Virus record (IMG/VR): IMGVR_UViG_3300036814_001086
Coordinates: 1-43,745 of that record
Direction: 5' to 3' (one strand)
Source of the DNA: a virus
DNA length: 43,745 bases
Shown: one piece after another, positions 14,584 to 21,476 of the stretch
Position numbering within the stretch: position 1 is the first letter of the stretch
Layout: each line of letters begins with the position of its first letter
Translations under genes and position numbers: made by a program
Notes under the pieces: model-generated
What the model saw: only the letters and a program-made list of their open reading frames with translations
Databases searched by the model: none
What the model was told of the DNA's origin: nothing

Positions 14584-15460
14584 TCATAGTTCCGGATTGT
14601 CCGAAGGAGGACTTTTAAAAAAATCCGGTGGTTTTAACGCTTGGAAGGGTTGGCCGAGAGAATTGGCTAAAGCTTATCCCCAACATGATGTTCATTTATT
14701 TGCATCTCCGGGAGGAGGTCAAAATAATATGGAGTCAGCTTTAAGAACATGTCTTATTGAAAACTTTGATGTTGTGCTTCTCCAATTTACAACGCAGCGA
14801 CAATTATATCCAACACAATTGGATAGAGTTTCAAAAAAGTCTGATGGGACACTTGATTCTTGGTACAATACTCAGCGAAGAGATAATTTTATTTTACAAC
14901 AACAAAAAATAAGAGCTCTTTCCATAAAGAATTATGTAGTTGAACGCAAATGCGTTATGGTAGGCGGACATTGGGATGCTAGGAATCGAATAAAAGAATT
15001 AGGTATGGAACTTAATGCATATGAATTGCCTCAAGTCTTGTTAGATATATTCATCGATAATGATTATTTTAATGAAATGGCGGAGACTTTTTATAATTGT
15101 AATGCGCTATATAAAAAATTATTTAAACATTTTTATTCTATGCTGTGGGTTCCGACCCATAGTCATGGGCCTACTAATAGTGATCAATCTGTAGTAGAGA
15201 TAAAAGATAAAGTTCCTCTTTTTATGTCTGAGTTTTTAACAGGAAAAAATCTTAGAGATAAGGTTGACTGGTCTAAAACAATATACGATTGGCTAGTAGA
15301 GCATTGGACAACGTCTCTTAATGTGACTCCTTTAGAAGCGGGAAGGTTAGTGTATCATGAGTATAAAAAATATAAAGGGCATTTGGGAGAAGATGCTCAA
15401 CGAGAAGTTTTATTTGAATATATTTTAGGAAACAAAGAATTGAAGGAAGCATTAGGATAA
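14558..15460 (+). CDS. SGNH-like protein of the sugar cassette (300 aa)
   Basis: Starts MKIGIIGCSHSSGLSEGG: the position of the GDS block I is filled by GCSHS, keeping the serine; LFASPGGGQNNMESAL looks like the following Gly/Asn block, and THSHGPTN could carry the His. Many phage proteins of this sort sit in glycan clusters. The family link is tentative because Asp of GDS is absent. The helical C-terminus (LFEYILGNKELKEALG) is unassigned. Confidence 0.45.
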   Translation: MKIGIIGCSHSSGLSEGGLLKKSGGFNAWKGWPRELAKAYPQHDVHLFASPGGGQNNMESALRTCLIENFDVVLLQFTTQRQLYPTQLDRVSKKSDGTLDSWYNTQRRDNFILQQQKIRALSIKNYVVERKCVMVGGHWDARNRIKELGMELNAYELPQVLLDIFIDNDYFNEMAETFYNCNALYKKLFKHFYSMLWVPTHSHGPTNSDQSVVEIKDKVPLFMSEFLTGKNLRDKVDWSKTIYDWLVEHWTTSLNVTPLEAGRLVYHEYKKYKGHLGEDAQREVLFEYILGNKELKEALG

Positions 15461-15461
15461 A

Positions 15462-15956
15462 ATGAAAAAGAAAGATAGAAAACTTTATGATTCGTGGAAA
15501 TATAAAAAAGGAAATTATATGGAATTTAATAATCCAGTTTTTCAGACCTTACTGGGTCTTGTCATATTTTACATTGGCTTGAAAATGTTCACAGGTGGAA
15601 TGAAATCAATGAGCCATTTAGAACAACTTGAATGGTTTCTAGGAAATCCTTATTGGATGTTCTCGGGAGCAATTGTATGTACTCTTCTTTGGCAATCTTC
15701 ATCACTTACTACAACTGCGGTTATTGGTCTTGTTGCTTCTGGCTCATTACCCTTACCGTCTGCAATCGCCGCTATATTAGGTGCAAATGTGGGAACAACA
15801 GGAACTATATGGATAGCAGGAATGTTAGTGAGCGATGGATTACCTACGGGCATTACGCGGCAGGTAGCTCTTGTACATACAGGAGTAAATACTTTTATGG
15901 CAATTGCCTTACTTCCGTTTGTGCATCACATTTCGCGATATGTTTCTCGCTTTTAA
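15462..15956 (+). CDS. half-size Na+/phosphate cotransporter-like membrane protein
   Basis: 164 residues with about four hydrophobic spans. The NptA/Na-Pi cotransporter signature occurs once: WQ78SSSLTTTAVIGLVASG and AILGANVGTTGT (105-115). Full-length transporters carry two such inverted repeats, so this is one repeat only and would need to dimerise or pair with a host protein. A second start at 15519 (MEFNNPVFQT) drops a basic 19-residue leader. Phosphate uptake genes are recurrent auxiliary genes in marine phages. Last gene before the minus-strand tRNA. Confidence 0.75.
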   Translation: MKKKDRKLYDSWKYKKGNYMEFNNPVFQTLLGLVIFYIGLKMFTGGMKSMSHLEQLEWFLGNPYWMFSGAIVCTLLWQSSSLTTTAVIGLVASGSLPLPSAIAAILGANVGTTGTIWIAGMLVSDGLPTGITRQVALVHTGVNTFMAIALLPFVHHISRYVSRF

Positions 15957-15982
15957 AAATGATATAAATATATTTTTACAAT

Positions 15983-16092
15983 TGGCTCTGGGGGTTGGGT
16001 TCGAACCAACACATCTTTGATCTAGATTATACGATCAAACCAAAGATAATACGCTAACAACGTACCGCGTCTTCCTGTTTCGCCACCCCAGA
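15983..16092 (-). tRNA. tRNA with anticodon GUU (Asn) and giant variable arm
   Basis: Read on the minus strand from 16092. Acceptor TCTGGGG pairs perfectly with CCCCAGA, then G73 and encoded CCA (15983-15985). D arm GCG/CGC with loop AAACAGGAAGA; anticodon stem GTACG/CGTAT with loop TTGTTAG (U33, anticodon GUU, A37); T arm GTTGG-TTCGAAC-CCAAC. Between anticodon and T stems are 38 nt, folding as a 7-bp perfect stem (ATCTTTG/CAAAGAT) extendable to about 12 bp with wobbles. Ordinary tRNA-Asn has a 5-nt variable loop; the D arm here looks Leu-like. It lies 18 bp after the synthetase-like gene on the same strand. Confidence 0.88.
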
Positions 16093-16110
16093 GTATCACG
16101 TATTATTATA

Positions 16111-16968
16111 TCAGAATTCGAATTTTACATTCAGGGCACTTATAAGTCTGGTAAGACCTATTCCACCACCATATCTTGGAAAAAATTTATGACTTAAGAA
16201 TTCTTTCAATTCTTTTTCTACTCGCGCTTCGCCGAATAATTTAAATAATAATTCAGCATATTCTCCATCGGAAATTGTATGAAACTGTTCTCTCATCTCT
16301 TCCGGATCAGCAGACCTTTCAGCGGAACCGATAGTTTCCATGCCACCCATAATTACATCACATTTGTTAGCAAGATCACCTACTTTTTTCATATTCCAAA
16401 AGGGGGAAGTATGATAAGGAAATTGAGTTATAAATCCAACACCGGAAGGATGAGAATCAGATATCATTTGTTCGTGCTCATGATCTAATTCTTCACAATC
16501 AAATTCCTGACACCACATACCATAACTTTTTTCAGGAAATGGTTCGGCAACGCGATCAGGAGGTATGAAACCTAAGTGGTAAATTAAATCTCTTTCCATA
16601 TTAAGTAAGTCCTGAAAGTCACCAGGTGCTTCAAACTCAAACATGGGAAATATAACTTCATGTCTGCCTTCGACAGGATTCTGTTCTTGTCTATAAGATG
16701 TTGAAACACAGAATACACCTTTTAAATCCGGATTATTTAATAGCTCGTATTCCAACCACATTTGACCGGTTTGGGGTAAAGGCCATATGATGTCATTATA
16801 ATTATATGTTGCGACAGTTGTAGGATCTTCGCAAGCAGCTAATATGGATAATCTGTTTTGGGTGTGAACTTCGAGAAAACCACGGGAATGAAAAAAATTA
16901 CGAAGACGGGTAACGGCATTGTCAAAATCTGCGGGTATAATTAAGCTAGTCAGTTTGTTCCTTTCCAA
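16111..16968 (-). CDS. class II aminoacyl-tRNA synthetase core, AsnRS/AspRS-like, no anticodon domain
   Basis: 285 residues from TTG at 16968. Motif 1-like RGFLEVHTQ (29-37); motif 2 SYR93QE95 followed by GRHEVIFPMFEFE; GGME211TIGSAER218 matching the 'E...G..R' of Asp/Asn/Lys synthetases; motif 3 GGGIGLTR274. The whole active site is present but the N-terminal OB-fold anticodon-binding domain (about 100 residues in AsnRS) is absent. The size resembles archaeal AS-AR, an AsnRS-derived asparagine synthetase, so either free asparagine synthesis or tRNA charging is possible. The adjacent GUU tRNA on the same strand favours a link to tRNA-Asn. A better ribosome site (GGAGAG) and ATG (16978) lie 10 nt upstream but one base out of frame across a T7 run. 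Confidence 0.82.
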   Translation of the reverse strand: MERNKLTSLIIPADFDNAVTRLRNFFHSRGFLEVHTQNRLSILAACEDPTTVATYNYNDIIWPLPQTGQMWLEYELLNNPDLKGVFCVSTSYRQEQNPVEGRHEVIFPMFEFEAPGDFQDLLNMERDLIYHLGFIPPDRVAEPFPEKSYGMWCQEFDCEELDHEHEQMISDSHPSGVGFITQFPYHTSPFWNMKKVGDLANKCDVIMGGMETIGSAERSADPEEMREQFHTISDGEYAELLFKLFGEARVEKELKEFLSHKFFPRYGGGIGLTRLISALNVKFEF

Positions 16969-17000
16969 AAAAATTCATTAAATATTCTCTCCAATTCAAT

Positions 17001-17008
17001 TATTTATC
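17001..17008 (-). promoter_or_regulatory. possible late-type promoter for synthetase-tRNA unit
   Basis: GATAAATA on the minus strand, one mismatch from TATAAATA, 23 bp upstream of the ATG at 16978. It is the only promoter-like element seen in front of the minus-strand unit. Weak. Confidence 0.3.
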
Positions 17009-17014
17009 AAAAAA

Positions 17015-17093
17015 GATTATCAACGATTTTAATGAGATACAGGTAACCGGTCGCAATCATTGATGATAAAAGATTATCAATAATTTCAATAAG
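17015..17093 (-). promoter_or_regulatory. two inverted copies of the 22-bp promoter-associated motif (B, C)
   Basis: On the minus strand, 17036-17015 (CTCATTAAAATCGTTG...) and 17093-17072 (CTTATTGAAATTATTG...), both ending GATAATC, spaced 57 bp. They lie between the divergent synthetase-like gene and promoter P2, so a bound factor could affect both. Compare copies at 2256 and 20018. Nothing else is visible in the 247-bp intergenic region apart from the promoters. Confidence 0.45.
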
Positions 17094-17132
17094 GTACTAG
17101 TAACCTCTTGATATTACAAGAAATCAAATATG

Positions 17133-17161
17133 TTGACATGTTGCGCTATAAATGGTATAAT
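17133..17161 (+). promoter_or_regulatory. strong sigma70-type promoter P2
   Basis: TTGACA (17133-17138), 17-bp spacer TGTTGCGCTATAAATGG, TATAAT (17156-17161), then ATATATAGAGAATAAA. The spacer is identical to that of P3 at 20047. Drives 17216 and probably the CobT-like gene. Confidence 0.85.
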
Positions 17162-17215
17162 ATATATAGAGAATAAAGAAAGGGAATAATCCCATAACCA
17201 AATGAGAGAGAAATA

Positions 17216-17461
17216 ATGGCAGTCACAATCAAAAATACAAAAGCAACCAAAGAAATAAAGCACATGACTAAAAATCAGACGTATCAGGTATGGATGCGTA
17301 CTTGGGATACCATGGAATATGTATCACCTTTATATCTGACGGCAGAAAGCTTTGATGATGCTTTTAACAAGATGGAGATCTTTAGAGATAAGTATCAGGT
17401 CAAATCATGTCTTGCAGAGGGAGATCATATAACTGAAGATCCTAGATTTAACATCGTATAA
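17216..17461 (+). CDS. small early protein (81 aa)
   Basis: First gene after promoter P2; ribosome site GAGAGA before the ATG. MAVTIKNTKATKEIKHMTKN then YQVWMRTWDTMEYVSPLYLT and ESFDDAFNKMEIF. Basic N-terminus, mixed fold. Not recognised. It precedes the CobT-like gene by 7 bp. Confidence 0.65.
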   Translation: MAVTIKNTKATKEIKHMTKNQTYQVWMRTWDTMEYVSPLYLTAESFDDAFNKMEIFRDKYQVKSCLAEGDHITEDPRFNIV

Positions 17462-17468
17462 GAGGAAC

Positions 17469-19976
17469 ATGGCTGAATTAATAGAACAAAAAGGAATTTT
17501 AGCAAAACTCATGGCGTCAGAAAATATTACTGTGCGCCACGCTAAAGTTCCAACCGCCGGATTCGACCCGAAAGGCAGAACATTAATTTTACCGATTCTC
17601 AAAGAGATGGAAGGTGAGGTTTATGACTTGTTTGTTTGTCACGAAGTCGGACACGCTTTAAATACACCAGCTAATGGTTGGCACAAGGTTATTGCAAAAG
17701 AAGGACCAAATTATAAAGGTTTTCTGAACGTTGTGGAAGATGCCAGGATCGAAAAATTAATCAAAAGAAAGTTTGCAGGTGCCGGAAAGGCGATGAGCAA
17801 GGGATATAAAGTCTTGGTACATGATAGAGATTTTTTCGGGCTCAAGCAATACAATATAGATATCAATTCTGCCTCACTAATTGATAAACTCAATATTCAT
17901 TTTAAAGGTGGTCCCTTGGAGAATGTTCAATTCACCGAAGCAGAGAAACCATTTGTTGATAAGATGGCAGAACTTGAGACTTGGGAAGATGTTGAACAGC
18001 TGACCAAGGAACTTTGGGACTATGCAGAAGAAAACGAACAAGAACAACAAACACAGCCAGATGATTCTTTTATGGATCAATATTATCAAGAAGACGAAGA
18101 TGAAGAAGATAGTGATGATGAAGAAGGTGATTACGAATTTAATGAAACAGATTTTCAGGATCAGTCTAAAGAGGAAACAGAGAAAGATGATTGTGACAAG
18201 CCGGTAGATAAATGTGATAATGAAGGAACTGATGGAGATCAGGAAGAGGATCAAAAAGAAGAAGGTGATGGAGATCAAGAATCTTCTCAGTCTGAATCAG
18301 ATGAAGAAAAAGAGGAAGAAGGAGAAAAGCTGGGTGCCGGAACAGCAGGAGGATATGATAAGTGGTATAAAGATGATCCGTGGAAATGGAAACATGAACC
18401 GAAATCCTTAACCGATCAGAATTTTCGTGAACATGAGGATCAGCTAGTTCATGAAGATGCACTAGATTTGAAATATTATAATTCACCAACAATTGATTTA
18501 AAAAGTGAAAATTTGATTATTAATTATAAAGAACTTTTAAAAAGAACTCAGGAGGCAATAGATGAACGCAGGAATTATTTGATAGAGACGAAGAGAGAAG
18601 CAGAAGCCGAAAGAGAAGAATCATTAGCATTTGGATATGCCCGCGAATATTTGAAATATATTGATAAAGAAAATAAACCAGTTGTTAATTATCTTGTTAA
18701 AGAATTTGAAATGAAAAAGAAAGCAGCTGAATATAAAAGGTCGATGACTGCAAACACAGGTGCCATATCTCTTTCAGATATTCATAAGTACAAATATTGT
18801 GATAATATTTTTAAGAAAATTACGATTGTTCCTGAAGGTAAGAGTCACGGACTTTATTTTTTAATGGATTGGTCAGGTTCTATGAGTGATAAAATGATTC
18901 CAACTTTGAATCAATTATTTCAATTAATAGATTTCTGCAGGAAATGTAATATCGCTCATGAGGCATATGCTTTTGTTGATTACAGTTTTGATGAAGAAGG
19001 AAAAGAAAAAGAAACTTTTGGGCATCCTTATAAAGAACAATTAGGCGATTTGGCAATAGGAGATAAATCTACTCAATTAATTGAAATATTTTCTAATAAA
19101 ATGTCCAGTAGGGAATTTAAGTCTCAACGTGAAAATCTTCTTTTATCCATACTTCGATGTGATAGAGATTTTGCAAATGCGTACTGGTTAGAAGAAAGAA
19201 AAAATAAAGTAATTTATAGAAATAAAATGACTGGTAGAAATACCAAAATTCCGAAAGATACAATCCCTTCTTTAATTTTTGACACTTGGGGGGTGGAAAA
19301 AGGATGTCGAACATCTTGGGAATGGAATTCAATAGCACGAGCGATTAATTTTCCGCTACATCGTCTTTGCGGAACTCCTTTGAATGATGCAATCATGATA
19401 AGTTCAGTAAATGTTAAAAGATTCCAAAGAGAAAATAATTTAGATATTGTTAACACAATTATTCTTTCAGACGGAGAATCTAATTCATCTCATAAAACTT
19501 TCGTGACAAGAGAAGGTAGCGGAGATGAACTTTTTACAGAACGAATTGAAACTCGTGATTCTAACATCAGGTTGGTTGATAAAGAAACAAAAAAAGTTTT
19601 TGAATGGACCGCCTGTCATGGATTTCGTCAAACAGAAAATTTTATAAATTATTTTAAATATAAGACTGGTTCAAACGTTTTAGGATTTTTTCTTACAACT
19701 TCTTCTGATGATGCAGGACGCATGGTCGGTTGGAACCAATGGCAAGATAGAAAATCGGATTACAATCGAAACGGATACATGATCGTAGATGATCATGGAT
19801 ATGATGAACTTTATGTAATCAAACAACATGCCTCCGTTTTGATGGAGGATGAAATAAATATTGATACTAATAAAGTTAATTCAACAGCTTCTTTGACTAA
19901 GGCATTCAAAAAATTTCAGAAAGGAAAATTAGAAAAAAGGATAATGCTTCAAAGATTTGCGGAAATGGTTGCTTAA
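17469..19976 (+). CDS. cobT-like: CobT-like protein: HEVGH motif, acidic linker, VWA domain
   Basis: 835 residues. N-terminal part carries VCH58EVGH62ALNTP, a zincin-type HExxH. Residues about 195-300 are extremely acidic (Glu/Asp/Ser/Gln). The C-terminal von Willebrand A domain has the MIDAS motif D467WSGSMS. CobT (VWA) and CobS (AAA) are the partner subunits of aerobic cobaltochelatase; MoxR-VWA pairs otherwise remodel or activate metalloenzymes. The phage set lacks the CobN catalytic subunit here, so a host partner or a different target is likely. Transcribed from P2; its CobS-like partner follows from P3. Confidence 0.75.
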   Translation: MAELIEQKGILAKLMASENITVRHAKVPTAGFDPKGRTLILPILKEMEGEVYDLFVCHEVGHALNTPANGWHKVIAKEGPNYKGFLNVVEDARIEKLIKRKFAGAGKAMSKGYKVLVHDRDFFGLKQYNIDINSASLIDKLNIHFKGGPLENVQFTEAEKPFVDKMAELETWEDVEQLTKELWDYAEENEQEQQTQPDDSFMDQYYQEDEDEEDSDDEEGDYEFNETDFQDQSKEETEKDDCDKPVDKCDNEGTDGDQEEDQKEEGDGDQESSQSESDEEKEEEGEKLGAGTAGGYDKWYKDDPWKWKHEPKSLTDQNFREHEDQLVHEDALDLKYYNSPTIDLKSENLIINYKELLKRTQEAIDERRNYLIETKREAEAEREESLAFGYAREYLKYIDKENKPVVNYLVKEFEMKKKAAEYKRSMTANTGAISLSDIHKYKYCDNIFKKITIVPEGKSHGLYFLMDWSGSMSDKMIPTLNQLFQLIDFCRKCNIAHEAYAFVDYSFDEEGKEKETFGHPYKEQLGDLAIGDKSTQLIEIFSNKMSSREFKSQRENLLLSILRCDRDFANAYWLEERKNKVIYRNKMTGRNTKIPKDTIPSLIFDTWGVEKGCRTSWEWNSIARAINFPLHRLCGTPLNDAIMISSVNVKRFQRENNLDIVNTIILSDGESNSSHKTFVTREGSGDELFTERIETRDSNIRLVDKETKKVFEWTACHGFRQTENFINYFKYKTGSNVLGFFLTTSSDDAGRMVGWNQWQDRKSDYNRNGYMIVDDHGYDELYVIKQHASVLMEDEINIDTNKVNSTASLTKAFKKFQKGKLEKRIMLQRFAEMVA

Positions 19977-20017
19977 TGCAAGTTTGTTTTACAACAATTT
20001 CAACTGGTTATAAGGAA

Positions 20018-20039
20018 CACATTGATATTATTGATAATC
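20018..20039 (+). promoter_or_regulatory. 22-bp promoter-associated motif (copy D)
   Basis: CACATTGATATTATTGATAA... on the plus strand, ending 7 bp before the -35 of P3, the same distance as copy A to P1. Shared core TATTATTGATAATC with copy C. Confidence 0.45.
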
Positions 20040-20046
20040 AAATATG

Positions 20047-20075
20047 TTGCCATGTTGCGCTATAAATGGTATAAT
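20047..20075 (+). promoter_or_regulatory. sigma70-type promoter P3
   Basis: TTGCCA (20047-20052), spacer TGTTGCGCTATAAATGG (17 bp, identical to P2), TATAAT (20070-20075), then ATATATAGAGAATAAA. One -35 mismatch compared with P2 may make it weaker. The 97-bp leader to 20173 holds a small hairpin (CAACT 20105-20109 / AGTTG 20122-20126) and a six-codon ORF at 20134. Confidence 0.82.
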
Positions 20076-20172
20076 ATATATAGAGAATAAAAAAAGACCA
20101 GCGACAACTGCTGAAGCGAAGAGTTGGGTGGGATGGCGGTAAACAAACAATAATAATAACGAGAGAGGTTAT

Positions 20173-21351
20173 ATGATGAATAAGGAAGAATTAGTAGAAA
20201 CTTGGAAATCCAAGCACGGTGTACAAACGATTTTAGATCGTTCACAAGTAAATGTAGTAGCTGATGAAAGTGGTAATCCAGAACCAAATCAGAATTTTCT
20301 GGGAAAACTTAGAGTAGGTCGAAATCAGTTTTCAATTGCAAATTATGGAAAGAACATGACAGCTCCTGTAGCAAAATGGGGAGATAAATATCGCAAACCG
20401 AAAGCGCTTAAAGATGTGAAGATCGTCCAGCACGATACCACAATCAAGAAAGTAGATGAAAACATCTCTTTCGTTCCAGAAAAAGATCCCAATTATATTA
20501 AAGCAGGATATTACAAAGAACTAGTTCAGATATTTAAATCTGGAATGTTCGTGCCTTCTTTTATTACCGGCTTGTCCGGAATGGGTAAAACCAAGGAAGT
20601 TTTTGAAGCCGCGGCTAGTACAAAGCGCGAATTAATTCGTGTCAATATTACAATTGAAACAGATGAAGATGACCTTCTCGGTCATTATATTTTAAAAGAC
20701 GGGGAAACCATCTGGGAAGACGGGCCAGTTATTGTCGCAATGGAAAGAGGCGCACTGCTTCTTCTTGATGAAATTGATCTTGCATCTAATAAGATTATGT
20801 GTCTCCAACCTGTACTTGAAGGCGGAAGTATTTTCTTGAAAAAGATTAATCGTCTTGTAAAGCCTGAAGCTGGATTCAACATTGTCGCAACTGCCAATAC
20901 AAAAGGTAAGGGTAATGACGATGGCCGGTTTATCGGAGCCAACATTCTTAATGAAGCTTTTCTTGATCGTTTTCCAATTACATTCGAACAAGATTATCCC
21001 CCTACCGCCGTTGAAAAGAAAATTGTTTCTAGAATTCTTAAAAACCACGGTGTTGTAGATTCAGACTTTGTTAATCATCTTTGTCAGTGGACAGATGTTA
21101 TCCGCCGGACCTTTGCTGACGGGGGAATAGATGAAATTATTTCTACTCGTCGTTTGATAAACATTGTTACTTCTTATATGATATTTCAAAATAAAGAAAA
21201 AGCGATCGAATTTTCGATCAACCGGTTTGATGATGATACCAAAACAGGATTTATGGATCTCTGGACTAAAGTAGACCCTAATGCAGTTCCTGATGAACCT
21301 GAAGCATCTGGTGAAGGTGAATCAGAAGCGTCGGGAGATATGCCATATTGA
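20173..21351 (+). CDS. cobS: CobS-like MoxR-type AAA+ ATPase
   Basis: 392 residues (ATGATG start, ribosome site GAGAGAGG). Walker A GLSGMGKT near residue 133-140; GHYILKDGETIWEDGPVIVA and Walker B ALLLLDEIDLA; sensor-like FNIVATANTKGKG; arginine-finger region NEAFLDRFPITFEQ. This layout is that of CobS, the AAA subunit that with CobT drives cobalt insertion; cobS is one of the commonest auxiliary genes of T4-like marine phages. The C-terminal tail is acidic and Ser/Gly-rich (PDEPEASGEGESEASGD). Partner of the VWA gene just upstream. Confidence 0.88.
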   Translation: MMNKEELVETWKSKHGVQTILDRSQVNVVADESGNPEPNQNFLGKLRVGRNQFSIANYGKNMTAPVAKWGDKYRKPKALKDVKIVQHDTTIKKVDENISFVPEKDPNYIKAGYYKELVQIFKSGMFVPSFITGLSGMGKTKEVFEAAASTKRELIRVNITIETDEDDLLGHYILKDGETIWEDGPVIVAMERGALLLLDEIDLASNKIMCLQPVLEGGSIFLKKINRLVKPEAGFNIVATANTKGKGNDDGRFIGANILNEAFLDRFPITFEQDYPPTAVEKKIVSRILKNHGVVDSDFVNHLCQWTDVIRRTFADGGIDEIISTRRLINIVTSYMIFQNKEKAIEFSINRFDDDTKTGFMDLWTKVDPNAVPDEPEASGEGESEASGDMPY

Positions 21352-21394
21352 TTGTCTACATAACCATTATTCACAAAATAAAATAATTTAATCC

Positions 21395-21423
21395 TTGACA
21401 TTATTTACATTATCAGCTATAAT
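21395..21423 (+). promoter_or_regulatory. sigma70-type promoter P4
   Basis: TTGACA (21395-21400), 17-bp spacer, TATAAT (21418-21423), between the CobS-like gene and the glycosyltransferase. Spacer and downstream sequence differ from P1-P3, and the 22-bp motif is not seen. Confidence 0.78.
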
Positions 21424-21476
21424 TATTAAATAGTTGATAATGTTTTTTGTATTTTGTTAATGATGAGAAAAAGGAA

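Noticed and set aside
15963-15970. TATAAATA on the plus strand before the tRNA
   Set aside because: No plus-strand gene follows for more than 1.2 kb; probably chance in AT-rich DNA.
16111-16968. Aspartate-ammonia ligase AsnA
   Set aside because: Sequence around motif 2 and the GMETIGSAER segment fits the AsnRS/AspRS branch better; AsnA landmarks I know are not visible. AS-AR remains open.
17877-18278. 133-codon minus-strand frame inside the CobT-like gene
   Set aside because: Shadow of the Asp/Glu-rich coding strand, giving Ile/Phe runs; no start signal.
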